In this document: piece after piece, positions 1-7,164 of the stretch
Layout: the number at the start of each line of letters is the position of its first letter
Numbering within the stretch: position 1 is the stretch's first letter
Origin: Gammaproteobacteria bacterium
Lineage (GTDB): Bacteria > Pseudomonadota > Gammaproteobacteria > GCA-001735895
DNA length: 32,527 nt
NCBI GenBank assembly: GCA_024638385.1
Contig: JAHEKJ010000033.1
Location: 1 to 32,527, forward strand
Direction of reading: 5' to 3'
Notes under the pieces: model-generated
Database searches by the model: none
The model's input: the letters and a program-made list of their open reading frames with translations, nothing else
What the model was told of the DNA's origin: nothing
Program-made: the position numbers and the translations under genes

Positions 1-752
1 CCGGCGCGTCGGGCACGTATCGCGCGGACGATGCCGGCGAACTCGAGCAAATCCTGCACGCGACCCACGTCGCCGACGGCGCCAGCGCCGCGATCGAGGA
101 ATTCATCACCGGCCACGAGGGTTTCTACGACACGCTGGCGGTGAACGGCGAGGTGCGCCACGACTTCATCAGCCACTATTACCCCAACGTGCTCGAAGCG
201 ATGCGCACGCGCTGGATCAGCCCGCAGATCATCTGCACCAACCGCATGCACGAACCCGGCTACGGCGAGATCTACGAGCTCGGCAAGCGCGTCATCGACG
301 TGCTCGGCATCACCACGTCGCCGACGCACATGGAGTGGTTCTTCGGCCCGAAAGGGCTCAAGTTCTCCGAAATCGGCGCGCGCCCGCCGGGCGTCGGCCA
401 CTGGGACGTCTATTGCTACGCCAACGAGTTCGACCTGTTCCGCGAATGGGCGCTGGCGGTGACCCACGGCCACGGCGAGCAGAGCCCGTCGCGGCGCTAC
501 GCCTGCGGCATCATCGCGCTGCGCCCCGACCGCGACGGCCGCATCTCGCACTACGACGGCGCCGACGAAATCTGGCAACGCTTCGGCGACAACATCGTCG
601 CGCAGCATTTCCCGGAACCCGGCACGCCGACCCAGGGCGTCGAGGGCGGCTACATGGCGAACGCGTGGATGCACGTGCGCCACCCGGATTACGACACCCT
701 GCGCGATATCCTGAACACGATCGGCGAAACCATCCAGGTGCGCGCGCGCTAG
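1..752 (+). CDS. ATP-grasp domain protein, C-terminal part (5' end outside window)
   Basis: The reading frame is open from base 3, so the N-terminus lies upstream and about 249 residues are visible. The first residues, GASGTYR, look like the glycine-rich ATP-binding loop of the ATP-grasp fold. They are followed by EEFITGHEGFYDTL and later by THMEWFF and KFSEIGARPPG, which match the strand carrying the acidic Mg-ATP ligands (Glu in MEW, Glu in SEIGARPPG). Such enzymes activate a carboxylate as an acyl-phosphate and join it to an amine or thiol. The substrate cannot be told from this fragment. No partner gene follows closely: the next gene starts 125 bp downstream. The family call is firm and the specific function is unknown. 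Confidence 0.8.
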   Translation, partial: GASGTYRADDAGELEQILHATHVADGASAAIEEFITGHEGFYDTLAVNGEVRHDFISHYYPNVLEAMRTRWISPQIICTNRMHEPGYGEIYELGKRVIDVLGITTSPTHMEWFFGPKGLKFSEIGARPPGVGHWDVYCYANEFDLFREWALAVTHGHGEQSPSRRYACGIIALRPDRDGRISHYDGADEIWQRFGDNIVAQHFPEPGTPTQGVEGGYMANAWMHVRHPDYDTLRDILNTIGETIQVRAR

Positions 753-877
753 CGCGGCGCTCGGTCGAAAGCTGCCCGGCGTGCGCGTCACGGACGTCGA
801 TTAACCCGTTTGGGGCATGACAGGCCGCGAGCCGGGCCGCTACGATGAGCGCGAAATAAAAACAAGGGAGCCTTCCG

Positions 878-1405
878 ATGAAACTCGTAAAATACCTGCT
901 GCTCACCGCGGCCGCGTTCGGCCTGGTCGCCACCGGCGCGGCGGCGGGCGATTGCAAATCCGTCAAGGGCCGCGTCGTGTCCGAGCTGGTTGGTCAGTTT
1001 TCCGATGGCACGCCGTGCACGAGTCCACTCGGCCTGTGCACCGAGGGACGCTTTACCGGACGGTTGAAGGGCAAGTTTCGGTTTATCGCCGGGTCGCTAA
1101 CGCCATTCGGCCTGATCGATTTGACGAAGTCGCAACCGAACGTCGCTGCAACGACCGGCGTAATCAACCTCGAAACCCGCTTTTGCGGCGGCACGCTGGT
1201 GCTGGACGACACATCGGTATTTTCGCTCGATCTCGACGGCTCGGTTGCGAGCCTGCAAACGCCGAACGGCGATGCCAGTACCGGCGGTTGTGCCGGCGCG
1301 AGCGGCAGGGTTCGCCTCGAGGGCGTATTCGACAACGGTTGCGTCGACTGCAAGTATCGCGGCGAGATCTGCGGCGTCGGCCCGGTCGGCGACGACGACG
1401 ATTAG
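878..1405 (+). CDS. Secreted hypothetical protein with eight cysteines
   Basis: The protein is 175 residues long. It starts at an ATG preceded by AAGGGAG at good spacing. Residues 1-23 form a typical Sec signal peptide (Lys near the start, hydrophobic LLLTAAAFGLVATG, cleavage probably after AAA), so it should act in the periplasm or outside the cell. The mature part has eight cysteines (C26, C47, C54, C103, C138, C155, C158, C165), an even number that could form disulfides. It is rich in Gly, Thr, Ser and alternating hydrophobic residues, which suggests a beta-sheet fold. The C-terminus ends in four Asp. I do not recognise the family. The gene stands alone, with its stop 34 bp from the convergent aldolase gene. 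Confidence 0.7.
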   Translation: MKLVKYLLLTAAAFGLVATGAAAGDCKSVKGRVVSELVGQFSDGTPCTSPLGLCTEGRFTGRLKGKFRFIAGSLTPFGLIDLTKSQPNVAATTGVINLETRFCGGTLVLDDTSVFSLDLDGSVASLQTPNGDASTGGCAGASGRVRLEGVFDNGCVDCKYRGEICGVGPVGDDDD

Positions 1406-1439
1406 CGGCCGGCGGATGAAATAGACGCGGGTTGCGAGG

Positions 1440-2360
1440 CTAACCCAACCCCGCCATCTCGAACCCAACCTCGGCTAGTGCCGCGAGCAGGCGCTCGCGC
1501 TCGGCGCCGCTGCACTCGTCGAGCGGCGGCCGCACGCGCGCCCAGCCGGGATCGCCGGCGTAGTGCGCGATCACGGCTTTCATGCCGGGAATCATGACGT
1601 AGTTCTGAAAGATGCCGCGGGTCCGGTCGAGCGCCGCCTGCTGATCGTCGGCATCGGCGTCGGTATAGCTCCGGTAGAGTCGCGCGATCGGCGCCGGGCT
1701 GACGTTGGCGGTCGCGGTGATGCTGCCTTTGCCGCCGGCGCGCAGCGTCGCCAGCAAAAAGGATTCGGATCCACAGAACACGTCGAAACCGTCGGGCTGG
1801 AAGCACTCGAGCATCGCGCGCGTATTATCCCAGTCACCGGAGCTGTCCTTGACCCCGGCGATCTGCCCGGGGTAGTCGCGCAGCAGGCGCTCGATCAGCG
1901 TCAGCGTGACCGGCACGTTGGCGATCGGCGGGATATGGTACAGATAGATCCGCAGGCGTTCGTCGCCGACGCGCTCGATGACCTCGGCATAGCTGCGATA
2001 GAGCCCGTCGTCGCTGACGTTCTTGTAGTAGAACGGCGGCAGCATCAGCACGCCGGCGCAGCCGGCCCCGACCGCGGCGCGGGTCAACGCGACCGTGTCG
2101 GGCAGCGCGCAGCAGCCGGTGCCGGGCATCATTCGGGCCGGCGGAATGCCGGCATCGACCAGTTGCGCGAGCAGGTCGAGCTTTTCCGCGACCGACATCG
2201 AGTTGGCTTCCGAGTTGGTGCCGAAGACCGCGAGCCCGACGTCGTTGTCGAGCAACCAGCGGCAATGGCGAACCAGCCGGGCCCCGTCGGGATTCAGGTC
2301 GCGGTCGAACGGGGTGACGACCGGCGCGAGGACGCCGGCGAGGCGATCGGTTGTCTGCAT
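1440..2360 (-). CDS. Dihydrodipicolinate synthase / N-acetylneuraminate lyase family protein
   Basis: The 306-residue protein has the length and motif order of the DHDPS/NAL class I aldolase family, a TIM barrel that forms a Schiff base with pyruvate or a related 2-oxo acid. The Schiff-base lysine is K171 in GVKDSSGD, and the conserved tyrosine is Y141 in LYHIP. The pyruvate-binding GTTGE motif of true DapA reads GTNSE here (residues 47-51), and there are two consecutive cysteines after PGTG. These changes argue against a housekeeping DapA and for a catabolic lyase or aldolase acting on another substrate. No lysine-pathway genes are adjacent. The family call is strong and the substrate unknown. 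Confidence 0.85.
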   Translation of the reverse strand: MQTTDRLAGVLAPVVTPFDRDLNPDGARLVRHCRWLLDNDVGLAVFGTNSEANSMSVAEKLDLLAQLVDAGIPPARMMPGTGCCALPDTVALTRAAVGAGCAGVLMLPPFYYKNVSDDGLYRSYAEVIERVGDERLRIYLYHIPPIANVPVTLTLIERLLRDYPGQIAGVKDSSGDWDNTRAMLECFQPDGFDVFCGSESFLLATLRAGGKGSITATANVSPAPIARLYRSYTDADADDQQAALDRTRGIFQNYVMIPGMKAVIAHYAGDPGWARVRPPLDECSGAERERLLAALAEVGFEMAGLG

Positions 2361-2524
2361 CGTTATCGAACCTGTCAGGCTTGCGCGAGGCTGCCAATCT
2401 TAGCCGATAATCGTGCGCCGAACGAATCGCCGCCACGCTTGCCGATGCCCTGAATTGCGTCAATCCCGCGCCCGGAGCCGCTGCCTACACTCGTCGGCGT
2501 AACCGCCGAGATATTCGACAATCC

Positions 2525-3031
2525 GTGAACCTGTACACTTTCGATGCCTATGCGCTGAACGAAATCGCGCGCCGAGTCGACGACCTCGGAGTCGGCAAGG
2601 CTTCGCTACCGATCCTGCAAACGCTGACGCTGGCAGTGCTCGCGGGGTTTTTCATCGCCTTCGGCGCGATGCTGTACACGCTCGTCATGAGCGGCGAGGC
2701 CGGTCTGGCTTCGGCCGCCGCCGCTGGCTCGGCGGGATCGCGTTCTCGCTCGGGCTGGATCAGTCTCGCCAGTCATCGGGTGTCGGGAAAGATTCTGTAC
2801 ATCCTGTTTCCGATCCCGGCCTTCGTCGCGCTGGGTTTCGAGCACTCGGTCGCCAGCATGTACCTGATCCCAATCGGCATGCTGGCCGATCGCGGCGGCA
2901 TCGACTGGCTCTGTCTGGCTCGCAACCTGCTGCCGGTCACGTTCGGCAACGTTGTCGGCGGCGTTTCGGTCGCGCTGATCTACTGAATCGCCTATCTGCG
3001 TGCGCCGCGTGTAACTTCGACCGCCCGCTGA
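2525..3031 (+). pseudogene. Formate/nitrite transporter (FNT family) pseudogene
   Basis: The open frame from GTG 2525 to TGA 2986 encodes 153 residues whose two ends match FNT channels: an N-terminal MNLYTFDAYALNEIA and a C-terminal FPIPAFVALGFEHSVASMYL plus NLLPVTFGNVVGG. Functional FNT subunits are about 270-290 residues. Three lesions can be read. First, one base appears to be missing near 2707, after which the expected FGRRRWLGGIAFSLGL is found in another frame (2710-2757). Second, at 2755-2758 this segment joins directly to WISLASHRVSGK, so the middle membrane helices are deleted, and the joint restores the first frame. Third, a TGG-to-TGA change at 2984 cuts the tail; IAYLRAPR continues in frame to a stop at 3029-3031. 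The family is clear, and loss of function is inferred from the missing pore helices. Confidence 0.8.
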
Positions 3032-3127
3032 GGTATCCCACCGGGGTTCCTGACCGCTGATCACGGTCAAACACCGAATCGGCGCCTCGTTTGTGAAGTA
3101 TTTCCGCCCGTCTTCGAGCCGTGGCTA

Positions 3128-3155
3128 TTGCCAACAGCGGATTCTTGCTTATAAT
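3128..3155 (+). promoter_or_regulatory. Strong sigma-70 promoter of the Gly/Ser-rich protein
   Basis: A -35 box TTGCCA (3128-3133, 5 of 6 to consensus) and a perfect -10 box TATAAT (3150-3155) are 16 bp apart. They lie in a locally AT-rich stretch about 47 bp before the start codon of the Gly/Ser-rich gene. This is the best consensus promoter I found in the window and suggests high expression of that small protein. Confidence 0.65.
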
Positions 3156-3159
3156 AATT

Positions 3160-3175
3160 TGGGAAATAAATCCCA
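3160..3175. promoter_or_regulatory. Small inverted repeat at the transcription start region
   Basis: TGGGA (3160-3164) and TCCCA (3171-3175) form a perfect 5-bp dyad with a 6-bp AT spacer, just downstream of the TATAAT box. It would sit at or near the transcript start, so it could be an operator or a 5' mRNA stem. The arms are short and chance is possible. Confidence 0.3.
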
Positions 3176-3201
3176 TAATTTGATGAACGGAAGGATTAAT
3201 C

Positions 3202-3609
3202 ATGGCAAACGATAGTTCGAAATTGGATAGCGACGCAGAATCGATCGACAGCGAACGTCGCCGAGCGCTGTCGCGCCTCGGCCTCGTCGCGACCGCCGCA
3301 TACGTCGCGCCGGCGCTGATGACGCTTAGCCAGTCGGCAAGGGCTTCGGACGGCGGCTCCGGCGGTGGCGGTTCCGGCGGCGGCGGTGGTGCAGGCGGTG
3401 GCGGTGGTGCAGGCGGCAATTCCGGTAGCGGCGGCGGCTCCGGTGGCTCCGGAGGTGGCTCGGGTGGCTCGGGTGGTTCAGGCGGCGGTTCCGGTGGTTC
3501 CGGCGGTTCGGGCGGTTCGGGCGGTTCGGCCGGCGCCTCGGGCGGCAGCGTCGGTTCGAACGGCGGCAGCGTCGGTTCGGATGGCGCGTCGGCCAACGAA
3601 AAACGATAA
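3202..3609 (+). CDS. Gly/Ser-rich secreted protein, candidate substrate of the adjacent HprK-PqqD protein
   Basis: The 135-residue protein has an ATG preceded by GGAAGGA with a 6-base spacer. Residues 1-25 are hydrophilic and acidic, ending in a run of arginines (ERRRALSR, R19-R21). Residues 26-42 are hydrophobic (LGLVATAAYVAPALMTL), followed by SQSARAS with a possible signal-peptidase site after A48. The layout resembles a twin-arginine-like or atypical export signal, but the canonical Tat motif is imperfect. From about residue 50 to 130 the protein is almost entirely Gly with Ser and some Ala, ending GSVGSNGGSVGSDGASANEKR. There is no Cys or Thr in that tract. A strong promoter lies upstream and an HPr-kinase-like/PqqD fusion gene follows 99 bp downstream, so it is a plausible peptide substrate. 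That role is inferred. Confidence 0.75.
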   Translation: MANDSSKLDSDAESIDSERRRALSRLGLVATAAYVAPALMTLSQSARASDGGSGGGGSGGGGGAGGGGGAGGNSGSGGGSGGSGGGSGGSGGSGGGSGGSGGSGGSGGSAGASGGSVGSNGGSVGSDGASANEKR

Positions 3610-3642
3610 CCGGTATCCATCGCTGCGCCGATGACGCAAGTA

Positions 3643-3670
3643 CCCACCGGTCGCCATGGCGGCCGGTGGG
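3643..3670 (+). terminator. Hairpin between the Gly/Ser-rich gene and the kinase gene
   Basis: CCCACCGGTCGCC (3643-3655) can pair with GGCGGCCGGTGGG (3658-3670) as a 13-position stem with one G-T wobble around a tiny loop. It is followed by GGTTGT rather than a T-run, so it is probably a leaky terminator or an mRNA 3'-end stabiliser. Such a hairpin would give more small-protein mRNA than kinase mRNA from one promoter. Confidence 0.5.
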
Positions 3671-3708
3671 GTTGTCCCGAACTCTGGGGACTGCCGCTCG
3701 AATAACGC

Positions 3709-4941
3709 ATGATCCACGCCACACAATGCCTGATTTTCGACTCGATGAGGCAGCCGGTCTGCCTGCGCGACTGCGCCGATTTGCTCGATCGGCTGGCATT
3801 GTTGTTTCCCGGCTGGCCGATCGCGCGTGCCGCGCCACCAGCGATGCGACCGGTCCTGAAAGTGACGCGCGACGCCGGAGCCTATCGCTTCGAAGGCGAC
3901 TGGTTGCGCGAACCGCTGTATCGCCGCGATACGGCGAGCGCCGCCAGCGCGCTGGTCGCCGAGGTCGTGCGCGCCTGGTCGCGCGACAGCGACCGTTGGT
4001 TGTGTCTGCACGGCGCGGCGGCGAAATTCGCCGGCAGGCTGGTCGTGTTCCCTAGTCAGTATCGCGCCGGCAAGAGTCTGCTCGCCGCCGCGCTCGCCGC
4101 CACCGGCGTGATGCTCCATGCCGACGACGTGCTGCCGATTCGAATCGACGACGGACTTGCGATGGCGCCCGGTCTCGCGCCGCGGCTGCGCTTGCCGCTG
4201 CCCGATAACCTGGATCCGATCACGCGCGACTATATCGAGCGGCATCGCGCGTTCGCCAGTGACGACTACCTGTACCTCGACCTGGCCGGCCGCGAACTGG
4301 CGCCGCGCGGCGAGCTTGCGTCGATCGGCGGCTTCGTGCTGCTCGAGCGCGAGATCGGCGCCGTGCCGCAACTCGAACGAGTCACGGCCGCTGACGCGTT
4401 GAAGCAGGTCGTCTGGCAAAACTTTTCGCGCCGGGCCGACGCGCCGCGAATTCTCGATCGGCTGCGGGGACTGGTCACGCAGGCGCGCCGCTATCGACTG
4501 CGCTATGACCGCGCAGAAGAAGCGGTGGCCCTGCTGAACGCAGAGTTCAGCCATTGGTCGGCCCGCGAGACGGCGGCCGTCGATGATTCGCCGCCGCCGC
4601 GCTGGCTCGGCGATGCGGTCGCGCCGCTGGCGCCGGGACAGCTGCGCAGGCGCGGCGATATCGAAATGCGCCAGGTCGACGACGAGTGTTTTCTCGCCGA
4701 TCTGGACGGCGCGGCGATCCATCATCTGAACCCGGTCGGCAGGGCGGTCTGGACGTTGCTGGCCAGGCCGGTCGGCTTCGATGAAATGGCCGGCGTACTC
4801 GCCAACGCCTTTCCCGAAATTGATCGCGAACGGATCGATCGTGATCTCGCCGAACTGGTCGAGGTCCTGGGGCGCAAGGAGTTGATCGAATTCTGCCGCG
4901 AGGACGATCGCGAAGCGGCGAGGTCACCGCTGACGGGCTAG
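3709..4941 (+). CDS. HprK-related kinase fused to a PqqD-like peptide-binding domain
   Basis: The 410-residue protein has two parts. Residues about 95-290 resemble HPr kinase-related proteins: WLCLHGAAAKF with H101, a P-loop-like FPSQYRAGKSLL (114-125), and LHADDVLPI with D139/D140 at the expected Walker-B position. Residues about 318-396 resemble PqqD: VDDECFLADLDGAAIHHLNPVGRAVWTLL, then helices ending LAELVEVLGRKELIE. PqqD-type domains bind leader peptides for modification enzymes, and HPr kinase itself phosphorylates a serine. The fusion suggests one protein that both binds and modifies a peptide, and the Ser/Gly-rich protein just upstream is the obvious candidate. I see no Shine-Dalgarno sequence for ATG 3709; a later Met (3745) is possible. 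A strong terminator follows, closing a two-gene unit. The domain calls are good and the activity is unproven. Confidence 0.75.
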   Translation: MIHATQCLIFDSMRQPVCLRDCADLLDRLALLFPGWPIARAAPPAMRPVLKVTRDAGAYRFEGDWLREPLYRRDTASAASALVAEVVRAWSRDSDRWLCLHGAAAKFAGRLVVFPSQYRAGKSLLAAALAATGVMLHADDVLPIRIDDGLAMAPGLAPRLRLPLPDNLDPITRDYIERHRAFASDDYLYLDLAGRELAPRGELASIGGFVLLEREIGAVPQLERVTAADALKQVVWQNFSRRADAPRILDRLRGLVTQARRYRLRYDRAEEAVALLNAEFSHWSARETAAVDDSPPPRWLGDAVAPLAPGQLRRRGDIEMRQVDDECFLADLDGAAIHHLNPVGRAVWTLLARPVGFDEMAGVLANAFPEIDRERIDRDLAELVEVLGRKELIEFCREDDREAARSPLTG

Positions 4942-5003
4942 GATCGGTGCCGCGGCAAGGTCGCGCCTGATTCGACGATCGCGAAAGGGGCAGCGATACT
5001 TCG

Positions 5004-5038
5004 GCGCCGGGCCCGCGCGGGCGCCGGCGCTTTTATTT
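5004..5038 (+). terminator. Rho-independent terminator after the HprK-PqqD gene
   Basis: GCGCCGGGCCCG (5004-5015) pairs with CGGGCGCCGGCGC (5018-5030), a stem of about 12 pairs with one bulged base. It is followed directly by TTTTATTT. The T-run is on the plus strand, so it ends the transcript from the kinase gene 63 bp upstream. Confidence 0.8.
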
Positions 5039-5044
5039 CCGCTA

Positions 5045-5314
5045 TCAACAGCCGCGATGCGACTGCCGCGAAGCCGGAACATCGCGGCGCCGGGCTTCGG
5101 CCAGGGCATCGCCGCGAGTGATACCGAGATCTTTCAGCATCGTATCGGACATCGCGCGTAGCTGTTGCCGCTCGCGTCGAATGCGGGCGTGCAACACCTG
5201 TTGCGAAGTCCATTGGCGAAGCGCTTCGAGCAGACGTTCGAACGGCCCACCATCGGCGCGAGGCAGGCTACGGGTACACTCTCGGGTCGCGTAGGTCATC
5301 TTGTTGCCTATCAT
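5045..5314 (-). CDS. DUF1127 (YjiS-like) small basic protein
   Basis: The protein is 89 residues. Residues about 42-80 carry the DUF1127 pattern: an Arg-rich helix (RIRRERQQLRAMSDTML) followed by KDLGITRGDALAEAR. Small DUF1127 proteins in proteobacteria have been linked to RNA binding, phosphate and carbon metabolism and stress responses; which role applies here cannot be told. The length is longer than the shortest family members because of a 40-residue N-terminal extension. The first Met (5314) has no clear ribosome site and M6 (5299) is an alternative start. It is divergent from the LysR gene across about 100 bp of AT-rich DNA, so the LysR protein may control it. Confidence 0.8.
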   Translation of the reverse strand: MIGNKMTYATRECTRSLPRADGGPFERLLEALRQWTSQQVLHARIRRERQQLRAMSDTMLKDLGITRGDALAEARRRDVPASRQSHRGC

Positions 5315-5394
5315 GTTTTGTAGATAATATTTGCATTCACTTCACGGATAGTGACTTTATTTGAACGCAGGCGTATAAGTAAATCGAATAATTT

Positions 5395-5409
5395 TGAAAG
5401 ATAATTTCA
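5395..5409. promoter_or_regulatory. Dyad just upstream of the LysR gene
   Basis: TGAAA (5395-5399) and TTTCA (5405-5409) form a perfect dyad with a 5-bp AT spacer, ending 9 bp before the LysR ATG. LysR-type regulators commonly bind short AT-centred dyads in the divergent promoter region and repress their own gene. The position suits autorepression. There is no further support. Confidence 0.35.
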
Positions 5410-5418
5410 CGTATATTG

Positions 5419-6279
5419 ATGACAAATAACTCCCTCCGCAATCTCGATCTCGGCACCTTGCGCAGTTTCGTCACGATCGCCGAGGCCGGCAGCATGACCC
5501 GCGCCGCGCAGCGGCTGTTCATGACCCAGTCGGCGATCAGCATGCAGATCAAACGCCTCGAGGACAACCTCGGCTTCAGCGTGTTCGAGCGCTCGCGCCA
5601 GGGCATGAAGCCGACCGGCGAGGGCGAGCAACTGTTGCGTTTCGCCAACCAGATGCTCGCGCTGAACGACGAAGCCATGGGGCGGTTGACGTCGCCGGAC
5701 TACGAGGGCCAGGTGCGGCTCGGCGCGCCCTGCGACGTGATTTATCCGCATATCCCGGGCGTGATTAAAGAGTTCAGCCGGGATTATCCGCGGGTGCAGG
5801 TGCGCTTCGCGTCGGCCAAGACTTACCAACTCAAGCAGGAATTCGCGCGCGGTTTGCACGACATCGTCATCACCACCGAGCCCGCGGCCGACGAGGGTGG
5901 TCGGGTCGTCAACACCCAGCGCCTGCGCTGGACCGGCGCGGTCAACGGCAACGCCTGGAAGCAACGCCCGTTGCCGCTCGGCATCGCGATGAACTGCGCG
6001 TTTCGCTCGGCCGTCACCGAAGTACTCGACGCCGCCGGCGTCGACTGGAACCACGTCGTTGCGACCGAGGACATCGTCGCCGCCGAGGCCATGGTCGCGG
6101 CCGATCTATGCGTCTGCGTCGAACTCGAGAGCGTCCGGGCGATGGATCGCGCGCCGATCGATCACGGCGGGCAGCTGCCCGAACTGCCCGAATACTCGAT
6201 CGTGCTCTACAGCGCCGGCGGAACGGAAAATCCGATCGCGCAGACGCTGGTCGACTACCTGCTGCGGGCGCACCGCTAG
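5419..6279 (+). CDS. LysR-family transcriptional regulator
   Basis: The protein is 286 residues from ATG 5419; an adjacent TTG at 5416 would add one residue, and neither has a clear Shine-Dalgarno sequence. The N-terminal winged helix-turn-helix is classical: LGTLRSFVTIAEAGSMTRAA, then MTQSAISMQIKRLEDNLG and FERSRQGMKPTGEGEQLL. The rest is the two-lobed periplasmic-binding-protein-like effector domain, shown by VRLGAPCDVIYPHIPGVIKEF. The length is close to the usual 290-310. It is divergent from the DUF1127 gene and convergent with the SDR gene, so the DUF1127 gene and itself are the likeliest targets. The effector is unknown. Confidence 0.9.
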   Translation: MTNNSLRNLDLGTLRSFVTIAEAGSMTRAAQRLFMTQSAISMQIKRLEDNLGFSVFERSRQGMKPTGEGEQLLRFANQMLALNDEAMGRLTSPDYEGQVRLGAPCDVIYPHIPGVIKEFSRDYPRVQVRFASAKTYQLKQEFARGLHDIVITTEPAADEGGRVVNTQRLRWTGAVNGNAWKQRPLPLGIAMNCAFRSAVTEVLDAAGVDWNHVVATEDIVAAEAMVAADLCVCVELESVRAMDRAPIDHGGQLPELPEYSIVLYSAGGTENPIAQTLVDYLLRAHR

Positions 6280-6296
6280 GCGTTTTTCCCGGGCCT

Positions 6297-7031
6297 TCAG
6301 CTCGCCGGCAACACCACCAGTTGCGCGATCTCGACGTGGCGCGGTTGCTTCAGCGCGTAGGCAACCGTGTCGGCGATGTCCTCGGCCTCGAGGCAGGCGT
6401 CGAAACCATCGTAGAACTCGGCCGCGCCGTCGGCGTCGCCGAGGCGCTGCTCGGCGAAACTGGTGCGCACGACGCCCGGCATGATTTCGCTGACGCGGAT
6501 GCCACGGCCGGCGTAATCGAGGCGCAGGGTTTCGGAAAATCCGTGCACCGCATACTTGCTCGCAACGTAGGCGGTGCCGGTGGCGTAAGGCCGCAGGCCC
6601 GCGATTGAGCCGAGATTGACGATATGTCCGTGCCCGCGCGCGAGCATGTCGTCGATCAGCGCGCGGGTGACGCGAATCAGGCCGGCGACGTTGGTCTCGA
6701 TGATCGCGCACCAGTCGTCGGCGCTGCCCTCGTCGAAGCGCCGGCGCCCGCCGGTATCGTGGCCGGCGTTGTTGATCAGCGTGTCGACCGGGCGAAACGC
6801 GTCCGGCAGCGCGGCGGCGAGACCGGCGACCGCGGCGGCATCGTCGACGTCGAGTTCGAGCGGATAGAGCCGGTCGCCGAGCTCCGCGCGCAGGCCGTCG
6901 AGTTTGTCGCGCCGCCGCGCCGCGGCGACGACGCGGTAGCCTTCGGCGACGAGACGGCGGCAGGTCGCCGCGCCGATACCGCTGCTCGCGCCGGTGACGA
7001 GCGCGATGCGGCTTGCATGCTTGTCGGTCAT
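6297..7031 (-). CDS. SDR-family NAD(P)-dependent oxidoreductase, YdfG-like
   Basis: The 244-residue protein is a classical short-chain dehydrogenase. The cofactor loop is TGASSGIG (residues 13-20), NNAG lies at 87-90, and the catalytic set is S142, Y155 and K159 in the order Ser-YVASK. The basic AARRR after strand 2 favours NADP(H). The whole pattern (LVTGASSGIG, DTLINNAGHD, IVNLGSIAGLRPY, IMPGVVRTSF) resembles the YdfG group that reduces 3-hydroxy acids or malonic semialdehyde, but the substrate is inferred. AGGAG precedes the start on the minus strand. It is divergent from the MFS transporter gene. Confidence 0.88.
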   Translation of the reverse strand: MTDKHASRIALVTGASSGIGAATCRRLVAEGYRVVAAARRRDKLDGLRAELGDRLYPLELDVDDAAAVAGLAAALPDAFRPVDTLINNAGHDTGGRRRFDEGSADDWCAIIETNVAGLIRVTRALIDDMLARGHGHIVNLGSIAGLRPYATGTAYVASKYAVHGFSETLRLDYAGRGIRVSEIMPGVVRTSFAEQRLGDADGAAEFYDGFDACLEAEDIADTVAYALKQPRHVEIAQLVVLPAS

Positions 7032-7164
7032 GATCTGTCTCCTGGAATCCCGGGCCGATTATAAGTGGCGGCGCGGCGGAGGGGGAAATCCGGCGCCGCC
7101 GGAACGCAAGCATTTCTCGCTGCTTGCAGGCACAATAGTCGGCGTTTCGGCGCGGGTTCCATCG

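Noticed and set aside
3360..3590. Gly/Ser codon repeats considered as a DNA tandem repeat or CRISPR-like array
   Set aside because: Units are irregular GGT/GGC-TCC/TCG codon runs in one reading frame with no fixed spacer; the pattern is explained by the protein sequence.
2937..3722. Minus-strand open frame with a long Pro/Glu repeat
   Set aside because: It is the antisense of the Gly/Ser-rich gene. The sense strand has a promoter, a ribosome site and an export-like leader; the antisense frame has none of these.
3478..4725. 415-codon minus-strand open frame
   Set aside because: Antisense to the kinase-PqqD gene, with Arg/Gln-rich sequence and no recognisable domain.
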